64,000 nt of DNA from Arcobacter iocasae (GTDB taxonomy: Bacteria > Campylobacterota > Campylobacteria > Campylobacterales > Arcobacteraceae): the NCBI RefSeq assembly GCF_042214795.1, contig NZ_CP090177.1, positions 2,728,001 through 2,792,000 on the forward strand, read 5' to 3'. The position numbers and the translations under genes are program-made. Each line of letters opens with the position of its first letter. Positions within the stretch are counted from its first letter, which is position 1. Positions 25,324-35,376 of the stretch are shown here, in pieces. The notes under the pieces were generated by a model, which did not search any database, was not told the origin of the DNA, and saw only the letters and a program-made list of their open reading frames with translations.

Positions 25324-27066
25324 ATGGATGAAAAAGTTGGAAAGTTATGGGCTAAATATTTAACAAAAAAAACATCTAGTATTTATGAAGAAGAACAGGT
25401 GTTCTTTTCTGAAAGAAGTAGAGCTTTAAAAATATTTTATCACCTCTTAGGAGGTGATAAAGCTAAAAGTATAAATATTACTGACAAAAGATTTATAAAA
25501 ACTTCACGAACTTTTTTTGAAAAGATTTCAGGAACAGGCAAAACTTTTTTTCTTTCTTGGCAGGATGAAAAAGGGATTTATTTGCCTGCTTCATTAGCTT
25601 ACTTTCCTTCTAAAAAATATAATGAGATGCATTATTACTGGCTTATTGCAATGTTAAGTAAAATCAATATAAACAGTAATAATATAATAGAAGAAAATAT
25701 GAAAACGATTAGTTTTCTTGTAGAAAAATATTCTGGATTTAGAGAATTTTATGATTATGCACAAGAGTTTATGATTAAAAATTCTTTGGAATTTTTAAAC
25801 CATCAATATTTAAGCCCCTTATGGATTTATCCTGCCTTATCAAATAGCAATAAGTTACTTGATTTTGATGATGAAGATGAACCATTAAGAGAAAAAGAAA
25901 AGCAAGATGAGACTGAAACATTAAAGATGAAAAAAAAAGCTGAGCAAATTAATGATAAAAAAGAAACAGATGGTCTTTTATTATTTTTGCCTGAATCACT
26001 TATGAGTCTTTTGGAACAGGTTAATGTTGATAGACAAGAAAATGATACTTTTGATGAAGATGCTCTTTATAATGCAGAAATATTAGATGAAATAACATTA
26101 GGACAAAAAGATGCAAATCTTTCTTCAAGACTTAAAATGGATTTAGATATATCAGCAGAAACTCTTGAAGAATATCCTCTTGGAAAAGGGCATTTTATCG
26201 ATGAATGGGATTATAAAAAAGAGTGTTATTTGAAAAATTATGTCTGTATAAAACCATTTATTTGGATAAATGTAGAACCCATAAAATTACCACAACGACA
26301 TGTAAAAATGATGAAAAAAATTCAACATGAATTGGATTTGATGGAACTTGACCGAATCAAAAGAGATAATCTTCCTTATGGTGATGAGATTAATATTGAT
26401 TCATGGATTGATTATAAAAGTCATAAAAACTGTTCAAATCATTCTCAAAGATTTTTTGAGACTTATGAAAGAAAAACAAGAGATATTTCAATATTGATTT
26501 TAGCGGATGTATCCCTTTCAACAGAAGCTGGAATAACACAAGAAATCCGTGTCATAGATATGATTAAAGATGCTTTGATGGTATTCTCAGAATCACTTTA
26601 CAGACTTCAAGATCGCTTTGCTATTTATACTTTTTCATCTATAAAAAACACAAAAGTTAATTTTCATATTATCAAAAATTTTAAAGAGAAATATACTGAT
26701 TTAGCACGCGGTCGTATAAATGCAATAAAGCCAGGATATTACACTCGTATGGGAGCTGCAATAAGAGAAAGTGTTAAGATTTTGGATAAACAGCAGAGTA
26801 AAAATAAACTTTTGCTTATTCTTAGCGATGGAAAGCCAAATGATGTGGACAAATATGATGGGCGTTATGGTATAGAAGATACTAAAAAAGCTATTGAAGA
26901 AGTAAAGAAAAAAGGAATTATTCCTTTTTGTATTACTATTGATATGGATGCAAAAGAGTATTTACCTTATCTTTTTGGACATAATGCATATGCTGTCATT
27001 CGTGATCCTAAAAAACTTCCCAAGGTACTACCTGAAATATACATGAATTTAACTAAAGGAAATTAA
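25324..27066 (+). CDS. norD: NorD-type VWA protein
   Basis: 580 aa. The C-terminal third is a von Willebrand A domain with the MIDAS-like DVSLSTEAG (about 391-399), then SDGKPND and a final PYLFG. NorD works with the NorQ ATPase in maturation of NOR, probably FeB insertion. The middle (about 180-290) is charged and low in complexity. It precedes norQ here, the reverse of the usual norQ-norD order. Confidence 0.88.
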   Translation: MDEKVGKLWAKYLTKKTSSIYEEEQVFFSERSRALKIFYHLLGGDKAKSINITDKRFIKTSRTFFEKISGTGKTFFLSWQDEKGIYLPASLAYFPSKKYNEMHYYWLIAMLSKININSNNIIEENMKTISFLVEKYSGFREFYDYAQEFMIKNSLEFLNHQYLSPLWIYPALSNSNKLLDFDDEDEPLREKEKQDETETLKMKKKAEQINDKKETDGLLLFLPESLMSLLEQVNVDRQENDTFDEDALYNAEILDEITLGQKDANLSSRLKMDLDISAETLEEYPLGKGHFIDEWDYKKECYLKNYVCIKPFIWINVEPIKLPQRHVKMMKKIQHELDLMELDRIKRDNLPYGDEINIDSWIDYKSHKNCSNHSQRFFETYERKTRDISILILADVSLSTEAGITQEIRVIDMIKDALMVFSESLYRLQDRFAIYTFSSIKNTKVNFHIIKNFKEKYTDLARGRINAIKPGYYTRMGAAIRESVKILDKQQSKNKLLLILSDGKPNDVDKYDGRYGIEDTKKAIEEVKKKGIIPFCITIDMDAKEYLPYLFGHNAYAVIRDPKKLPKVLPEIYMNLTKGN

Positions 27067-27067
27067 T

Positions 27068-27874
27068 ATGTCTAAAACTTATTATTTACAACAATCAAAT
27101 GAAGTGGAACTTTTTATGGCTGCTGCTTCAATGAATTTACCAATTTTAATAAAAGGACCGACAGGATGTGGTAAAACACGTTTTATTGAGTCTATGGGTG
27201 AAGAACTAGGGCTAGATGTTTATACTGTTGTTTGTCACGATGACTTAAGTGCTGCTGATTTGGTTGGGCGTCATCTTATAGATGAAAAAGGTACTTTTTG
27301 GCAAGATGGACCACTTACAAAAGCTGTAAGAAATGGAGGTATCTGTTATCTTGATGAGATTATTGAAGCTAGAAAAGATACAACTGTAGTTTTACATTCC
27401 CTTGCCGACTATAGACGTATCTTACCCATTGATAGGACTGGAGAAGTTATAGTAGCTCACCCAGATTTTATGTTAGTTGTCTCTTATAATCCTGGTTATC
27501 AAAATATTCTAAAGGGAATGAAACCTAGTACTAAACAGCGTTTTATCTCCCTTAGTTTTAATTATCCAATAGCTAATATAGAAAAAGAAATTATTATAAA
27601 AGAAAGTAATGTCGATGAAAAGATTGCACAAAAACTTGTAAATATCGCAGGAGAGATTCGTCAACTTAGTGATAGTGATATACAAGAAGCAGTCTCTACA
27701 AGATTGCTTATTTATGCAGCAAAACTTATTACAAAAGGATTTGATCCTTATGAAGCTTGTATGCATTCGATTGTAGAATCTCTTAGTGATGAAGATGATG
27801 TTTTAGAAGTACTTGAAAAACTGATATCTTTACATTTTAAAAAGAGTTGTGATGTTTCAAAATTGTGTAGTTAA
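27068..27874 (+). CDS. norQ: NorQ-type MoxR AAA+ ATPase
   Basis: 268 aa. Walker A GPTGCGKT (30-37), Walker B region ICYLDEI (about 93-99), sensor SYNPGY and an arginine-finger region ..STKQRF. MoxR family partner of NorD in NO-reductase assembly. It starts one base after norD. Its 3' end overlaps a short remnant of norE. Confidence 0.9.
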   Translation: MSKTYYLQQSNEVELFMAAASMNLPILIKGPTGCGKTRFIESMGEELGLDVYTVVCHDDLSAADLVGRHLIDEKGTFWQDGPLTKAVRNGGICYLDEIIEARKDTTVVLHSLADYRRILPIDRTGEVIVAHPDFMLVVSYNPGYQNILKGMKPSTKQRFISLSFNYPIANIEKEIIIKESNVDEKIAQKLVNIAGEIRQLSDSDIQEAVSTRLLIYAAKLITKGFDPYEACMHSIVESLSDEDDVLEVLEKLISLHFKKSCDVSKLCS

Positions 27875-28119
27875 AGAACAATATCCTCCAGGAGATTTTT
27901 CTATTTGGATTATTATTTATTTTGGTTTTAATTACTTTTATTAAAGGGCAATTAATAATAAACTATTTTATAGGTTTAAAATATGTTCGATTGAAATTTC
28001 GTATTATACCTACACTTTGGCTTAGTGTAATTTTATTATTAATTGTTATATCTTATTATTTACCAATAAATAAAAATTATTGTGGAATTTTAAAATATTA
28101 TTCAAAATTAATGAGGTAA
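27852..28119 (+). pseudogene. Fused remnant of norE and norF
   Basis: An ATG at 27852 opens a 30-codon frame containing YPPGDFSIWI, which looks like the N-terminus of NorE-type (subunit III-like) proteins, and stops at 27944. Within 25 bp another frame (from about 27922) continues with FIKGQLIINYFIGLKYV and a following hydrophobic helix, the typical C-terminus of NorF/subunit IV-like proteins. The simplest reading is an internal deletion joining norE to norF, leaving no functional product. The end overlaps the convergent sensor kinase by 12 bases. Confidence 0.55.
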
Positions 28120-29706
28120 AAGGATGATAAACTCTGCTCCATTATGAATATTCTTTGCTTCAATTGTTCCATTAAATTGATTTTTTATAATTATTTTTGA
28201 CATATAAAGCCCAATTCCTGTAGATGCTTTTTCTTTTTTTGTATTAAAGGGTTTAAATATATCTTCGATTGGATCTATTTTTATTCCACCTGCATTATCA
28301 CGAATGCATAAGATAATATGTTGTTTTGTGTCTTTTAAACTGATTGTAATTGAGGGAACTTTTATTTTATTTAACTTTACGATATCTATACTATTTTGAA
28401 TAATTGACAAAACAATATGTGCTAAACTATTTGAATTACCAAAGATTTTTATTTTCGAATCAATCTCTTTTTTTAGTTCTACTTGATTCAATTTTAATAT
28501 AGAATCTACAATCTTCAAAGCTTGTTCGATAGATATAATAGGATTAAAAATTGTATTATCAGTTTTTTTATAAAAATCTTGAAAGTTTGTAATTGTTTTT
28601 GACATAAATTGAATAATCTCTTCATTATCAATTGCTTCACGCATAATTTCTTTATCATTTGTCTTTTTTCTGATATACATGCAATTAAAACTTAATTGTG
28701 ATAGTGGTTGTCTCCATTGGTGAGCAATAATTGCAATCATTTCACCTAAAGCAGCAAATTTCGATTGTTGTTCAAGAATTTTATCATTTAATTTTTCTTT
28801 TGAGATATCTTGAATATTGACAACAATTGCAATTTCTTCATTTTCTCCACATGTATCAAAAGAAATTCTTATAGGAAAACTTTCTCCTTTTTTATTTATT
28901 GCTTCTACTTCTTGAATTTTTTTTAAATTTTTTAAATTTAAAATATCATATTTATCTGGAACTATTTCTGTGAATTTTGCATTATTTAGCATTTCTTTTT
29001 TTGTGTATTTAAATATATCTTCTGCTTCTTTGTTAAATGTTTTAATTTTTAATTCACTATTTAATGTAATAATTGCATTTGTACTTGATTCAATAACTGC
29101 ATTAGAAAATTCTTTTTCTCTTATTAATTCATTTGTACGTTTATTAATTTTTTTGTTAGCTGGCATAAAAATAAATAGTGCTTCACAAAGTAGTGTAATC
29201 AAAGTAAGAATTAAAATATATGTTTCGATTTGTTGTATTTTTTTTGTATTTTCTTGTGCTTCTTTTAAATAAATAATTACAGCTTTTTCTAAATCTATTA
29301 ATAGTTTTTCTGAATTCTTTAAAACATAATTTTGACTTAGTCCATTTCTATTAGTATAAAATCTTTTTGCATGAAAAAGATATCTTTTAACCTTTTCATC
29401 TAAATTTGTTTTTTCACCATAATATATAGAATGTAGTTGTTTTGACATTTTTAAAGATGTAAGTTTTTTGTGTGCTTTTTCCATCTCTTCAATTTTAATT
29501 TTTAACTTGTCAATTTTATAATAAATTGCAAAAAAAGCAATTTCTCTTGTAAAAATTTTTTGATTACCACTCATATTTACAAGTTTTGCATCATTAGATT
29601 GAATGGCTAAAAGCTTACTTAAATTGAAAAATGCTAGTAAGGATAGAAATGCAATAATAGTTAAAGCTAAAATGTATTTTTTTGTGAAACTTAGACTTTC
29701 AAACAT
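28108..29706 (-). CDS. Sensor histidine kinase with PilJ/NarX-like sensor and PAS domain
   Basis: 532 aa. Transmembrane helix at about 10-30, periplasmic helical domain with NMSGNQKIFTREIA (PilJ/NarX P-box-like), second helix near 165-180, PAS domain at about 195-300, HisKA-like helix with IAHQWRQP and HATPase motifs DNAGG and STGIGLYM. The P-box-like segment recalls nitrate/nitrite sensors, but this is a weak resemblance. It is divergent from a response regulator and lies between nor and nos, so it may govern denitrification. Confidence 0.82.
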   Translation of the reverse strand: MFESLSFTKKYILALTIIAFLSLLAFFNLSKLLAIQSNDAKLVNMSGNQKIFTREIAFFAIYYKIDKLKIKIEEMEKAHKKLTSLKMSKQLHSIYYGEKTNLDEKVKRYLFHAKRFYTNRNGLSQNYVLKNSEKLLIDLEKAVIIYLKEAQENTKKIQQIETYILILTLITLLCEALFIFMPANKKINKRTNELIREKEFSNAVIESSTNAIITLNSELKIKTFNKEAEDIFKYTKKEMLNNAKFTEIVPDKYDILNLKNLKKIQEVEAINKKGESFPIRISFDTCGENEEIAIVVNIQDISKEKLNDKILEQQSKFAALGEMIAIIAHQWRQPLSQLSFNCMYIRKKTNDKEIMREAIDNEEIIQFMSKTITNFQDFYKKTDNTIFNPIISIEQALKIVDSILKLNQVELKKEIDSKIKIFGNSNSLAHIVLSIIQNSIDIVKLNKIKVPSITISLKDTKQHIILCIRDNAGGIKIDPIEDIFKPFNTKKEKASTGIGLYMSKIIIKNQFNGTIEAKNIHNGAEFIILLPH

Positions 29707-29774
29707 AAATATCCTAAATATTTTAAAAATATAATGGTATCATAATTTGCTAAAAATTAATTTATGGATTAAAA

Positions 29775-30461
29775 ATGAAAGAAAGATGTGAAATTAAACT
29801 AAAAAAATCTACTATTCTTTTAGCAGAGGATGAAGAAAATTTAAGAAATAGTTTTAAAAAAATTTTATTACTTTATGTTAATGAAGTTTATACTGCTTCA
29901 GATGGAGAAGAGGCTTTTGAAATTTATAATAGATGTAAACCAGATATTCTTATAACAGATCTTAAAATGCCAAAATTAAATGGGTTAGACTTAATAAAAA
30001 TTATTAGGAAAGAAAATGAAAATATCCCTATAATCGTTACAAGTGCATATACTGATCAAAGTTTTTTATTAGAATCTATTAAATTGTCTTTAGTCGAATA
30101 TGCAATAAAACCTATTCGAGAAATTAACTTATCCCAATTACTTGAATCATGTGCAAATATTTTATTAAAAAATTCAAAGACCATTATAAATCTTGGAAAT
30201 CAGAATTTTTATGATTATGATAATAAAAATTTTATCTCTAAAGGAAATAATATTCTTCTTACAAATAAAGAAATCTCTTTCTTTGAAATACTTTTAGCAC
30301 ATAAAGGTACATTAGTTACTAAATCTGATATTGAAGATAAACTATATATTTATGAAGAAGCTCCTCCAAGTGCCTTGAAAAACCTTGTTTTTAAACTAAG
30401 AAAAAAATTAAAAGTAGATGTTATTAAAAGTGTTTCAAAATTAGGTTATATAATAGAATAA
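29775..30461 (+). CDS. OmpR-type response regulator
   Basis: 228 aa. Receiver domain with EDEE, phospho-acceptor in ITDLKMPKLNG (Asp about 64), TSAY and IKPI; C-terminal winged helix ending in SVSKLGYIIE. Divergent from the sensor kinase and upstream of nosZ. The pairing is inferred from position. Confidence 0.85.
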   Translation: MKERCEIKLKKSTILLAEDEENLRNSFKKILLLYVNEVYTASDGEEAFEIYNRCKPDILITDLKMPKLNGLDLIKIIRKENENIPIIVTSAYTDQSFLLESIKLSLVEYAIKPIREINLSQLLESCANILLKNSKTIINLGNQNFYDYDNKNFISKGNNILLTNKEISFFEILLAHKGTLVTKSDIEDKLYIYEEAPPSALKNLVFKLRKKLKVDVIKSVSKLGYIIE

Positions 30462-30588
30462 ATTTAAACTTATATTTTTTTTATAATTTTTAATTACAGC
30501 GACTTAAAAGAAACTCAACTTATTGTAAACTTTCTTTAAGATTAAATATTAATTTTAAAGGTCAAGTTTTATTTAATATGATCTTTCA

Positions 30589-30630
30589 TTGATATTTGTC
30601 AATATTATATGTTTCTTGCATTGGTATACT
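30589..30630 (+). promoter_or_regulatory. nosZ promoter with CRP/FNR-family box
   Basis: TTGATATTTGTCAA (30589-30602) matches TTGAT-N4-ATCAA except for one base. A TATACT (30625-30630) would place transcription start near 30637, giving a box centre at about -41.5, the class II activation position. This fits an NssR/FNR-type regulator responding to N-oxides or low oxygen. Confidence 0.65.
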
Positions 30631-30661
30631 TATATTATGTAAGAAAAAAGGAGAATATAAG

Positions 30662-33259
30662 ATGAGGAAGTCGTGTAATAAATTTTTTTCATTAGTTTTA
30701 GGTACTGCACTTGTCACTTCTGTTGCATCAGGAGATACTGGTGAATTATCTAAGGTTATGAAAGAAAGAGGTCTCTCAGAAATTGATGTAGTTAGAGCTG
30801 CAAAGACTTACAATCCTACTGGAGTAAAAGACAAATATGTTGTGTTTTCATCAGGTGGGCAATCAGGACAAATGATTGTTTATGGTGTACCTTCAATGAG
30901 AATACTTAAATATATTGCTGTATTTACACCTGAACCTTGGCAAGGGTATGGTTTTGATAAAGATTCTCTAAAAGTCTTAAGACAAGGGAATATAAGAGGT
31001 AAAGAGATTAATTGGGGTGATACTCATCACCCAGCTTTATCAGAAAAAGATGGAAAGTATGATGGGCGATGGTTAGTTATTAATGATAAAGCTAATCCAA
31101 GAATTGCTGTAATTGATTTAGAAGATTTTGAAACTAAACAAATTGTTGTGAATCCAGTATTTAAATCAGAGCATGGTGGATCATTTTTTACTCCAAATTC
31201 AGAACATATTTTAGAGGCTGCACAATATGCTGCCCCTTTTGATAATGAATATCATCCTATTGAAGATTATAAAGAAACTTATAGAGGTGGAGTAACTGTT
31301 TGGAAATTTGATCCAAAAATAGGAAGAATTAAGCCTAAAGATTCATTTACAATAGAAATGCCTCCATATATGCAAGATTTATCTGATTCTGGGAAAGGAA
31401 TAAGCGATGGATGGGGATTTACAAATTCATTTAACACTGAAATGTATACAGGTGGAATTGAAGTAGGAATGCCGCCAAATGAAGCTGGTATGTCAAGAAA
31501 TGATACTGACTTTTTACATGTATATAATTGGAGAAAACTTTATGAATTATCAAAAGATCCTAAAAATGTAAAAATGATAAATAACCATAAAGTGATTTCA
31601 ATGGATATTGCTGTTAAAAATGATGCTTTATTTTTAATTCCTGAACCTAAGTCTCCCCATGGTGTTGATGTTGATCCTACAGGACAATACTTAGTTGTTT
31701 GTGGTAAATTAGATACTCATGCATCTGTTTATGACTTTAAAAAAATAAAAAAGTTAATTGAAAAAAAAGAGTTCGTAGGTAAAGATCCTTATGGTATTCC
31801 AATTTTAGATATGAAAAAATCACTGCATGGTCAAGTAGAATTAGGACTTGGGCCATTACATAATCAATATTCACCTAAAGATGGAGAAATTTACACTTCA
31901 CTATATGTTGATTCTCAAGTGGTTAAATGGAATTTCAAAGATTTAAAAGTTATTGATAAAGTAAATGTGCATTACAATATTGGTCACTTAGCTGGAATGG
32001 AAGGTAAAACTGCTGATCCTCAAGGTGATTATATTATTGCATTAAATAAACTTTCAATTGACAGATTTCAAAATGTTGGTCCTCTTCATCCACAAAATCA
32101 TCAATTAATTGATATCAGTGGTAAAAAGATGGATTTATTAGTAGATATGCCTCTTCCTTTAGGTGAACCTCACCAAGCAGTTGCAATTAGGGCAAGTAAA
32201 CTTCATCCTCATGTGCGATATGAGATGGGAACAAATACAAAAACAGGAAAACAACATATTGGAAAAACTTTAGCAGGTGAAGAAAGAATTGAGCGAAATG
32301 GAAATCATGTAAAAGTTTATGCGACATTGGTTAGATCTCATATTAATCCAGAGAGAATTACTGTTAATAAAGGTGATAAAGTCACAATTTACATGACAAA
32401 TCTTGAAAGAGCGCAAGATGAAACTCATGGATTCACAGTTGATAATTACAATATTCATGGTTCATTAGAGCCAGGTGAAACTAGTGAGTTAGAATTTGTA
32501 GCAGATAAAGAAGGTGTATTCCCATACTATTGTACAGAGTTTTGTTCTGCTTTACATTTAGAAATGATGGGTTATTTATTAGTTAAAGATCCTAATAAAA
32601 AATATGAAAGTGCACAAAAGCTCAAAATGAAATCTATGAGTTCTGAAGAATTAAAAGTTGAATATGACAAAACTGTAGCAGTTAATAATGCTACTGATAC
32701 AGTTATTCAATCAGTAGTTAAATTTTTAAAAGACAATAAATTTCAAGAACACAAAGTTGTCGCTGATTTAGTAACAGATGCCTTTGATCAATATAATCAA
32801 ATTCCAGAACAAAAGAAAAAAGCAAATGAAGCTCTTAAAAAAGGCGATATAGAAAAAGCTATTTTATATGAAAATATGATTTGGCAATTAATGGTTAAAA
32901 CAGCAGATGTAGGAATAAGGGCAAAAGATGCATTAGTTAGAAAGATTGCTACAAAACAAAGCTCTGCTGCTATAAGAGGAGAGAATACTTTTGCAGAAGG
33001 TGGATGTAATGGGTGTCATGTAATAGGAAAAGTTTCATCAGGTCCTGATTTAACTGGTGTTTTATCAAGACATGAAAATGGTGTAGATTGGGTTAGTAAA
33101 TTTATTCTATCACCTGAATCAAAATATAAAGAACCATATGTTAAAGCAATGATTGATTATTTCAATTTAAAGATGCCTAATCAACATATGAATAAAGAAG
33201 AAGTAAAAGATATTATTGAATATCTTAAATGGGTTGATGAAAATGCAAATCTTTTCTAA
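30662..33259 (+). CDS. nosZ: Nitrous oxide reductase, cytochrome c-fused (clade II) form
   Basis: 865 aa from ATG 30662, which has AAGGAG eight bases upstream; an open frame extends 22 codons before it. Sec-type signal peptide ending near GDT, seven-bladed propeller with His-rich Cu-Z ligands (GDTHHP, PHGVDVDP, GHLAGMEG, GEPHQA), cupredoxin CuA domain with CTEFCSALHLEMMGY, then a C-terminal heme c domain with CNGCH. It reduces N2O to N2 in the periplasm. The Sec signal and cytochrome extension are marks of Campylobacterota clade II enzymes. Confidence 0.95.
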   Translation: MRKSCNKFFSLVLGTALVTSVASGDTGELSKVMKERGLSEIDVVRAAKTYNPTGVKDKYVVFSSGGQSGQMIVYGVPSMRILKYIAVFTPEPWQGYGFDKDSLKVLRQGNIRGKEINWGDTHHPALSEKDGKYDGRWLVINDKANPRIAVIDLEDFETKQIVVNPVFKSEHGGSFFTPNSEHILEAAQYAAPFDNEYHPIEDYKETYRGGVTVWKFDPKIGRIKPKDSFTIEMPPYMQDLSDSGKGISDGWGFTNSFNTEMYTGGIEVGMPPNEAGMSRNDTDFLHVYNWRKLYELSKDPKNVKMINNHKVISMDIAVKNDALFLIPEPKSPHGVDVDPTGQYLVVCGKLDTHASVYDFKKIKKLIEKKEFVGKDPYGIPILDMKKSLHGQVELGLGPLHNQYSPKDGEIYTSLYVDSQVVKWNFKDLKVIDKVNVHYNIGHLAGMEGKTADPQGDYIIALNKLSIDRFQNVGPLHPQNHQLIDISGKKMDLLVDMPLPLGEPHQAVAIRASKLHPHVRYEMGTNTKTGKQHIGKTLAGEERIERNGNHVKVYATLVRSHINPERITVNKGDKVTIYMTNLERAQDETHGFTVDNYNIHGSLEPGETSELEFVADKEGVFPYYCTEFCSALHLEMMGYLLVKDPNKKYESAQKLKMKSMSSEELKVEYDKTVAVNNATDTVIQSVVKFLKDNKFQEHKVVADLVTDAFDQYNQIPEQKKKANEALKKGDIEKAILYENMIWQLMVKTADVGIRAKDALVRKIATKQSSAAIRGENTFAEGGCNGCHVIGKVSSGPDLTGVLSRHENGVDWVSKFILSPESKYKEPYVKAMIDYFNLKMPNQHMNKEEVKDIIEYLKWVDENANLF

Positions 33260-33271
33260 AATCTAAATATA

Positions 33272-33297
33272 AAAGAGGAAGTTCAATCTTCCTCTTT
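33272..33297 (+). terminator. Partial terminator between nosZ and nosB
   Basis: AAAGAGGAAG (33272-33281) pairs perfectly with CTTCCTCTTT (33288-33297). The nos genes continue after it, so it probably reduces read-through and keeps nosZ most abundant. Confidence 0.65.
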
Positions 33298-33307
33298 ATT
33301 ACTATAA

Positions 33308-33345
33308 TTTTTACAGTATAAATTGTTTCTTTTGTACTGTAAAAA
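33308..33345. promoter_or_regulatory. Second inverted repeat before nosB
   Basis: TTTTTACAGTA (33308-33318) pairs with TACTGTAAAAA (33335-33345) around 16 bases, just upstream of the nosB ribosome site. It could be a protein-binding site for an internal promoter or an RNA stabiliser. Confidence 0.4.
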
Positions 33346-33363
33346 TTAAATTTAAGGATGAAA

Positions 33364-34152
33364 ATGTATTCAAGTTTTTTTAAATCAAAAATTTATGCAA
33401 GTATAGCATTAGTTATTATGACATTAGCATTTACCTTTCCAATGATTACTTTTCATGGGACATTAAATAAAATTTATAATAACAAAGTTGGGGAAATTTC
33501 TACCCTTGCAATAAATGTTTGGAATTTTTATAATAAAGGAAGATATAAAAGTACAACAACTCCTGAAGAAGCTTACAATGATTTAAAGATGATGATTAAA
33601 ACTTCATCAGAAATAGGAGTTGCATCTTTTCCTATTTGGTCTTGTTCTCTTGAAGCACCAAATTACCCTAAAAAAGCTTTTCCAGAAGGTATACCTGTCT
33701 ATTTTCATTTTGATGGATTTTCTGGAGAAGTGCATGAAATGAATACAATAAACCATTATGTAGGCATGGATCCTATGTGGAGAGGTGGAAGAATTGAAAG
33801 AGAAATTGGACTATATGCTCTTTTAGGGCTTTCTTTATTTATGATATATTTTATTTTATATAATAAAAAAGTATTAACATACATAATGTATATATCAACT
33901 GCCTTACCTTTAATCTTTGTTGCAGAATATTCATATTGGTTATATTGGTTTGGACATAATTTACATGATTGGGGAGCTTTTAAAATCAAACCTTTTATGC
34001 CAACCGTATTTGGTGATGGGAAAATCGCCCAATTTACAACGCATTCTTATCCAACGATTGGATTTTATGCTTTGTTGCTAATAGGTTTATTTAGTTTATT
34101 AGCTGTACTTTCTAGAAATAGAGCTATAAAAGAAATGGAAGATAAGGTTTAA
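33364..34152 (+). CDS. nosB: NosB-like membrane protein
   Basis: About 262 aa. N-terminal signal anchor, a periplasmic section, and four C-terminal transmembrane segments (about 150-166, 173-190, 225-245 and nearby). Position directly after nosZ and before nosD matches NosB of the Campylobacterota nos cluster, whose exact role is unsettled. I prefer ATG 33364 because AAGGA overlaps the ATG two codons upstream. Confidence 0.75.
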   Translation: MYSSFFKSKIYASIALVIMTLAFTFPMITFHGTLNKIYNNKVGEISTLAINVWNFYNKGRYKSTTTPEEAYNDLKMMIKTSSEIGVASFPIWSCSLEAPNYPKKAFPEGIPVYFHFDGFSGEVHEMNTINHYVGMDPMWRGGRIEREIGLYALLGLSLFMIYFILYNKKVLTYIMYISTALPLIFVAEYSYWLYWFGHNLHDWGAFKIKPFMPTVFGDGKIAQFTTHSYPTIGFYALLLIGLFSLLAVLSRNRAIKEMEDKV

Positions 34153-34154
34153 AA

Positions 34155-35366
34155 ATGTTACGAATTATATTTGTATTATGTTTTATATTTTCTAATTTTT
34201 TGTTAGCAAATTTATTACAAGAGACTATTGATAATGCCCCTGTAGGTTCTATTTTAAAATTACCAAAAGGTATATATAGAGGTTCTATTATAATAAATAA
34301 GCCTTTAACTATTATAGGAAAAGAAGATGATGTAATTATCGATGGAGGTGGGGAAGGTACTGTTATTCAAATTAAAAGTCCTTTTGTAACTTTGAAAAAT
34401 CTTACTATTCAAGGAAGTGGAGATAGACATGAAGGTCTTGATGCAGGAATAAAAATATCAAATTCAAGACAGTCTGAAATATCAAATTGCATTATAAGAG
34501 ATTCTTTATTTGGTATTGATGTTTCAATGACAAATAATTCAATAATATCAAATAACTATATTACATCAAAAGATTTAGATTTAGGTTTAAGAGGAGATGG
34601 TCTTAGACTTTGGTATTCCAATGATAATATCATCACAAAAAATAAAATTGTTAAATCAAGAGATGTGGTCGTTTGGTATTCACATGGGAATGAAATATCA
34701 AATAATTTTGGAGAGTATAATAGATACTCTTTACATTTTATGTATGCTGGGAAAAACTTTGTAAAAGATAATATTTATCAGTTTAATTCTGTAGGTATAT
34801 TTTTTATGTATAGCCAAGATACTATAGCAACAGGCAATATTATAAAGAGTTCATTAGGTAGTACAGGTATGGGTATTGGGCTTAAAGATGTTTCAAATTT
34901 TATAATAAAAAACAATACTGTTTTATATTGTGCTCAAGGTATATATATAGATAGATCGCCTTTTGAACCAGATACAAATAACTGGATTGAAAATAATAAA
35001 ATTTTATACAATTCAGAAGCTATTCATTTCCATTCAATTAGTGAAAATAATATCATAAAAGGGAATGCAATCCAAGGAAATATCGAGGATATAATAAATG
35101 ATAGTAGAGGTTCAAAAACGGATAAAAATGTGATTGTAGGGAATTATTGGGATAACTATGAAGGTTTTGATATAAATAAAGACAATATAGGAGATTCTCC
35201 CCATAAAGTTTTTCAATATGCAGATCAACTTTGGTCTTATAATCCAGATGTTAAGTTCTTTTATGGTTCTCCTGTAATTTCTTTATTGAACTTTCTAGCA
35301 AAGTTAGCTCCTTTTAGTGAACCCATATTCTTATTGCAAGATAAAGAACCTAAGTTGAAATTTTGA
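34155..35366 (+). CDS. nosD: NosD, periplasmic copper-site assembly protein
   Basis: 403 aa. Signal peptide, then a right-handed beta-helix with repeated short Asn-rich strands (ISNNYI, ITKNKIV, IENNKILYN) as in the NosD/CASH family. NosD works with NosF and NosY in maturing the Cu-Z centre. Two bases after nosB. Confidence 0.9.
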   Translation: MLRIIFVLCFIFSNFLLANLLQETIDNAPVGSILKLPKGIYRGSIIINKPLTIIGKEDDVIIDGGGEGTVIQIKSPFVTLKNLTIQGSGDRHEGLDAGIKISNSRQSEISNCIIRDSLFGIDVSMTNNSIISNNYITSKDLDLGLRGDGLRLWYSNDNIITKNKIVKSRDVVVWYSHGNEISNNFGEYNRYSLHFMYAGKNFVKDNIYQFNSVGIFFMYSQDTIATGNIIKSSLGSTGMGIGLKDVSNFIIKNNTVLYCAQGIYIDRSPFEPDTNNWIENNKILYNSEAIHFHSISENNIIKGNAIQGNIEDIINDSRGSKTDKNVIVGNYWDNYEGFDINKDNIGDSPHKVFQYADQLWSYNPDVKFFYGSPVISLLNFLAKLAPFSEPIFLLQDKEPKLKF

Positions 35367-35376
35367 GGATTCAATA

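Noticed and set aside
25324..27066. A frameshift in norD because of the charged middle region
   Set aside because: The frame is open throughout and the VWA domain is complete; the variable middle is normal for NorD.
28970..29272. Plus-strand frame over the sensor kinase
   Set aside because: Antisense shadow; the kinase shows intact PAS, HisKA and HATPase motifs.
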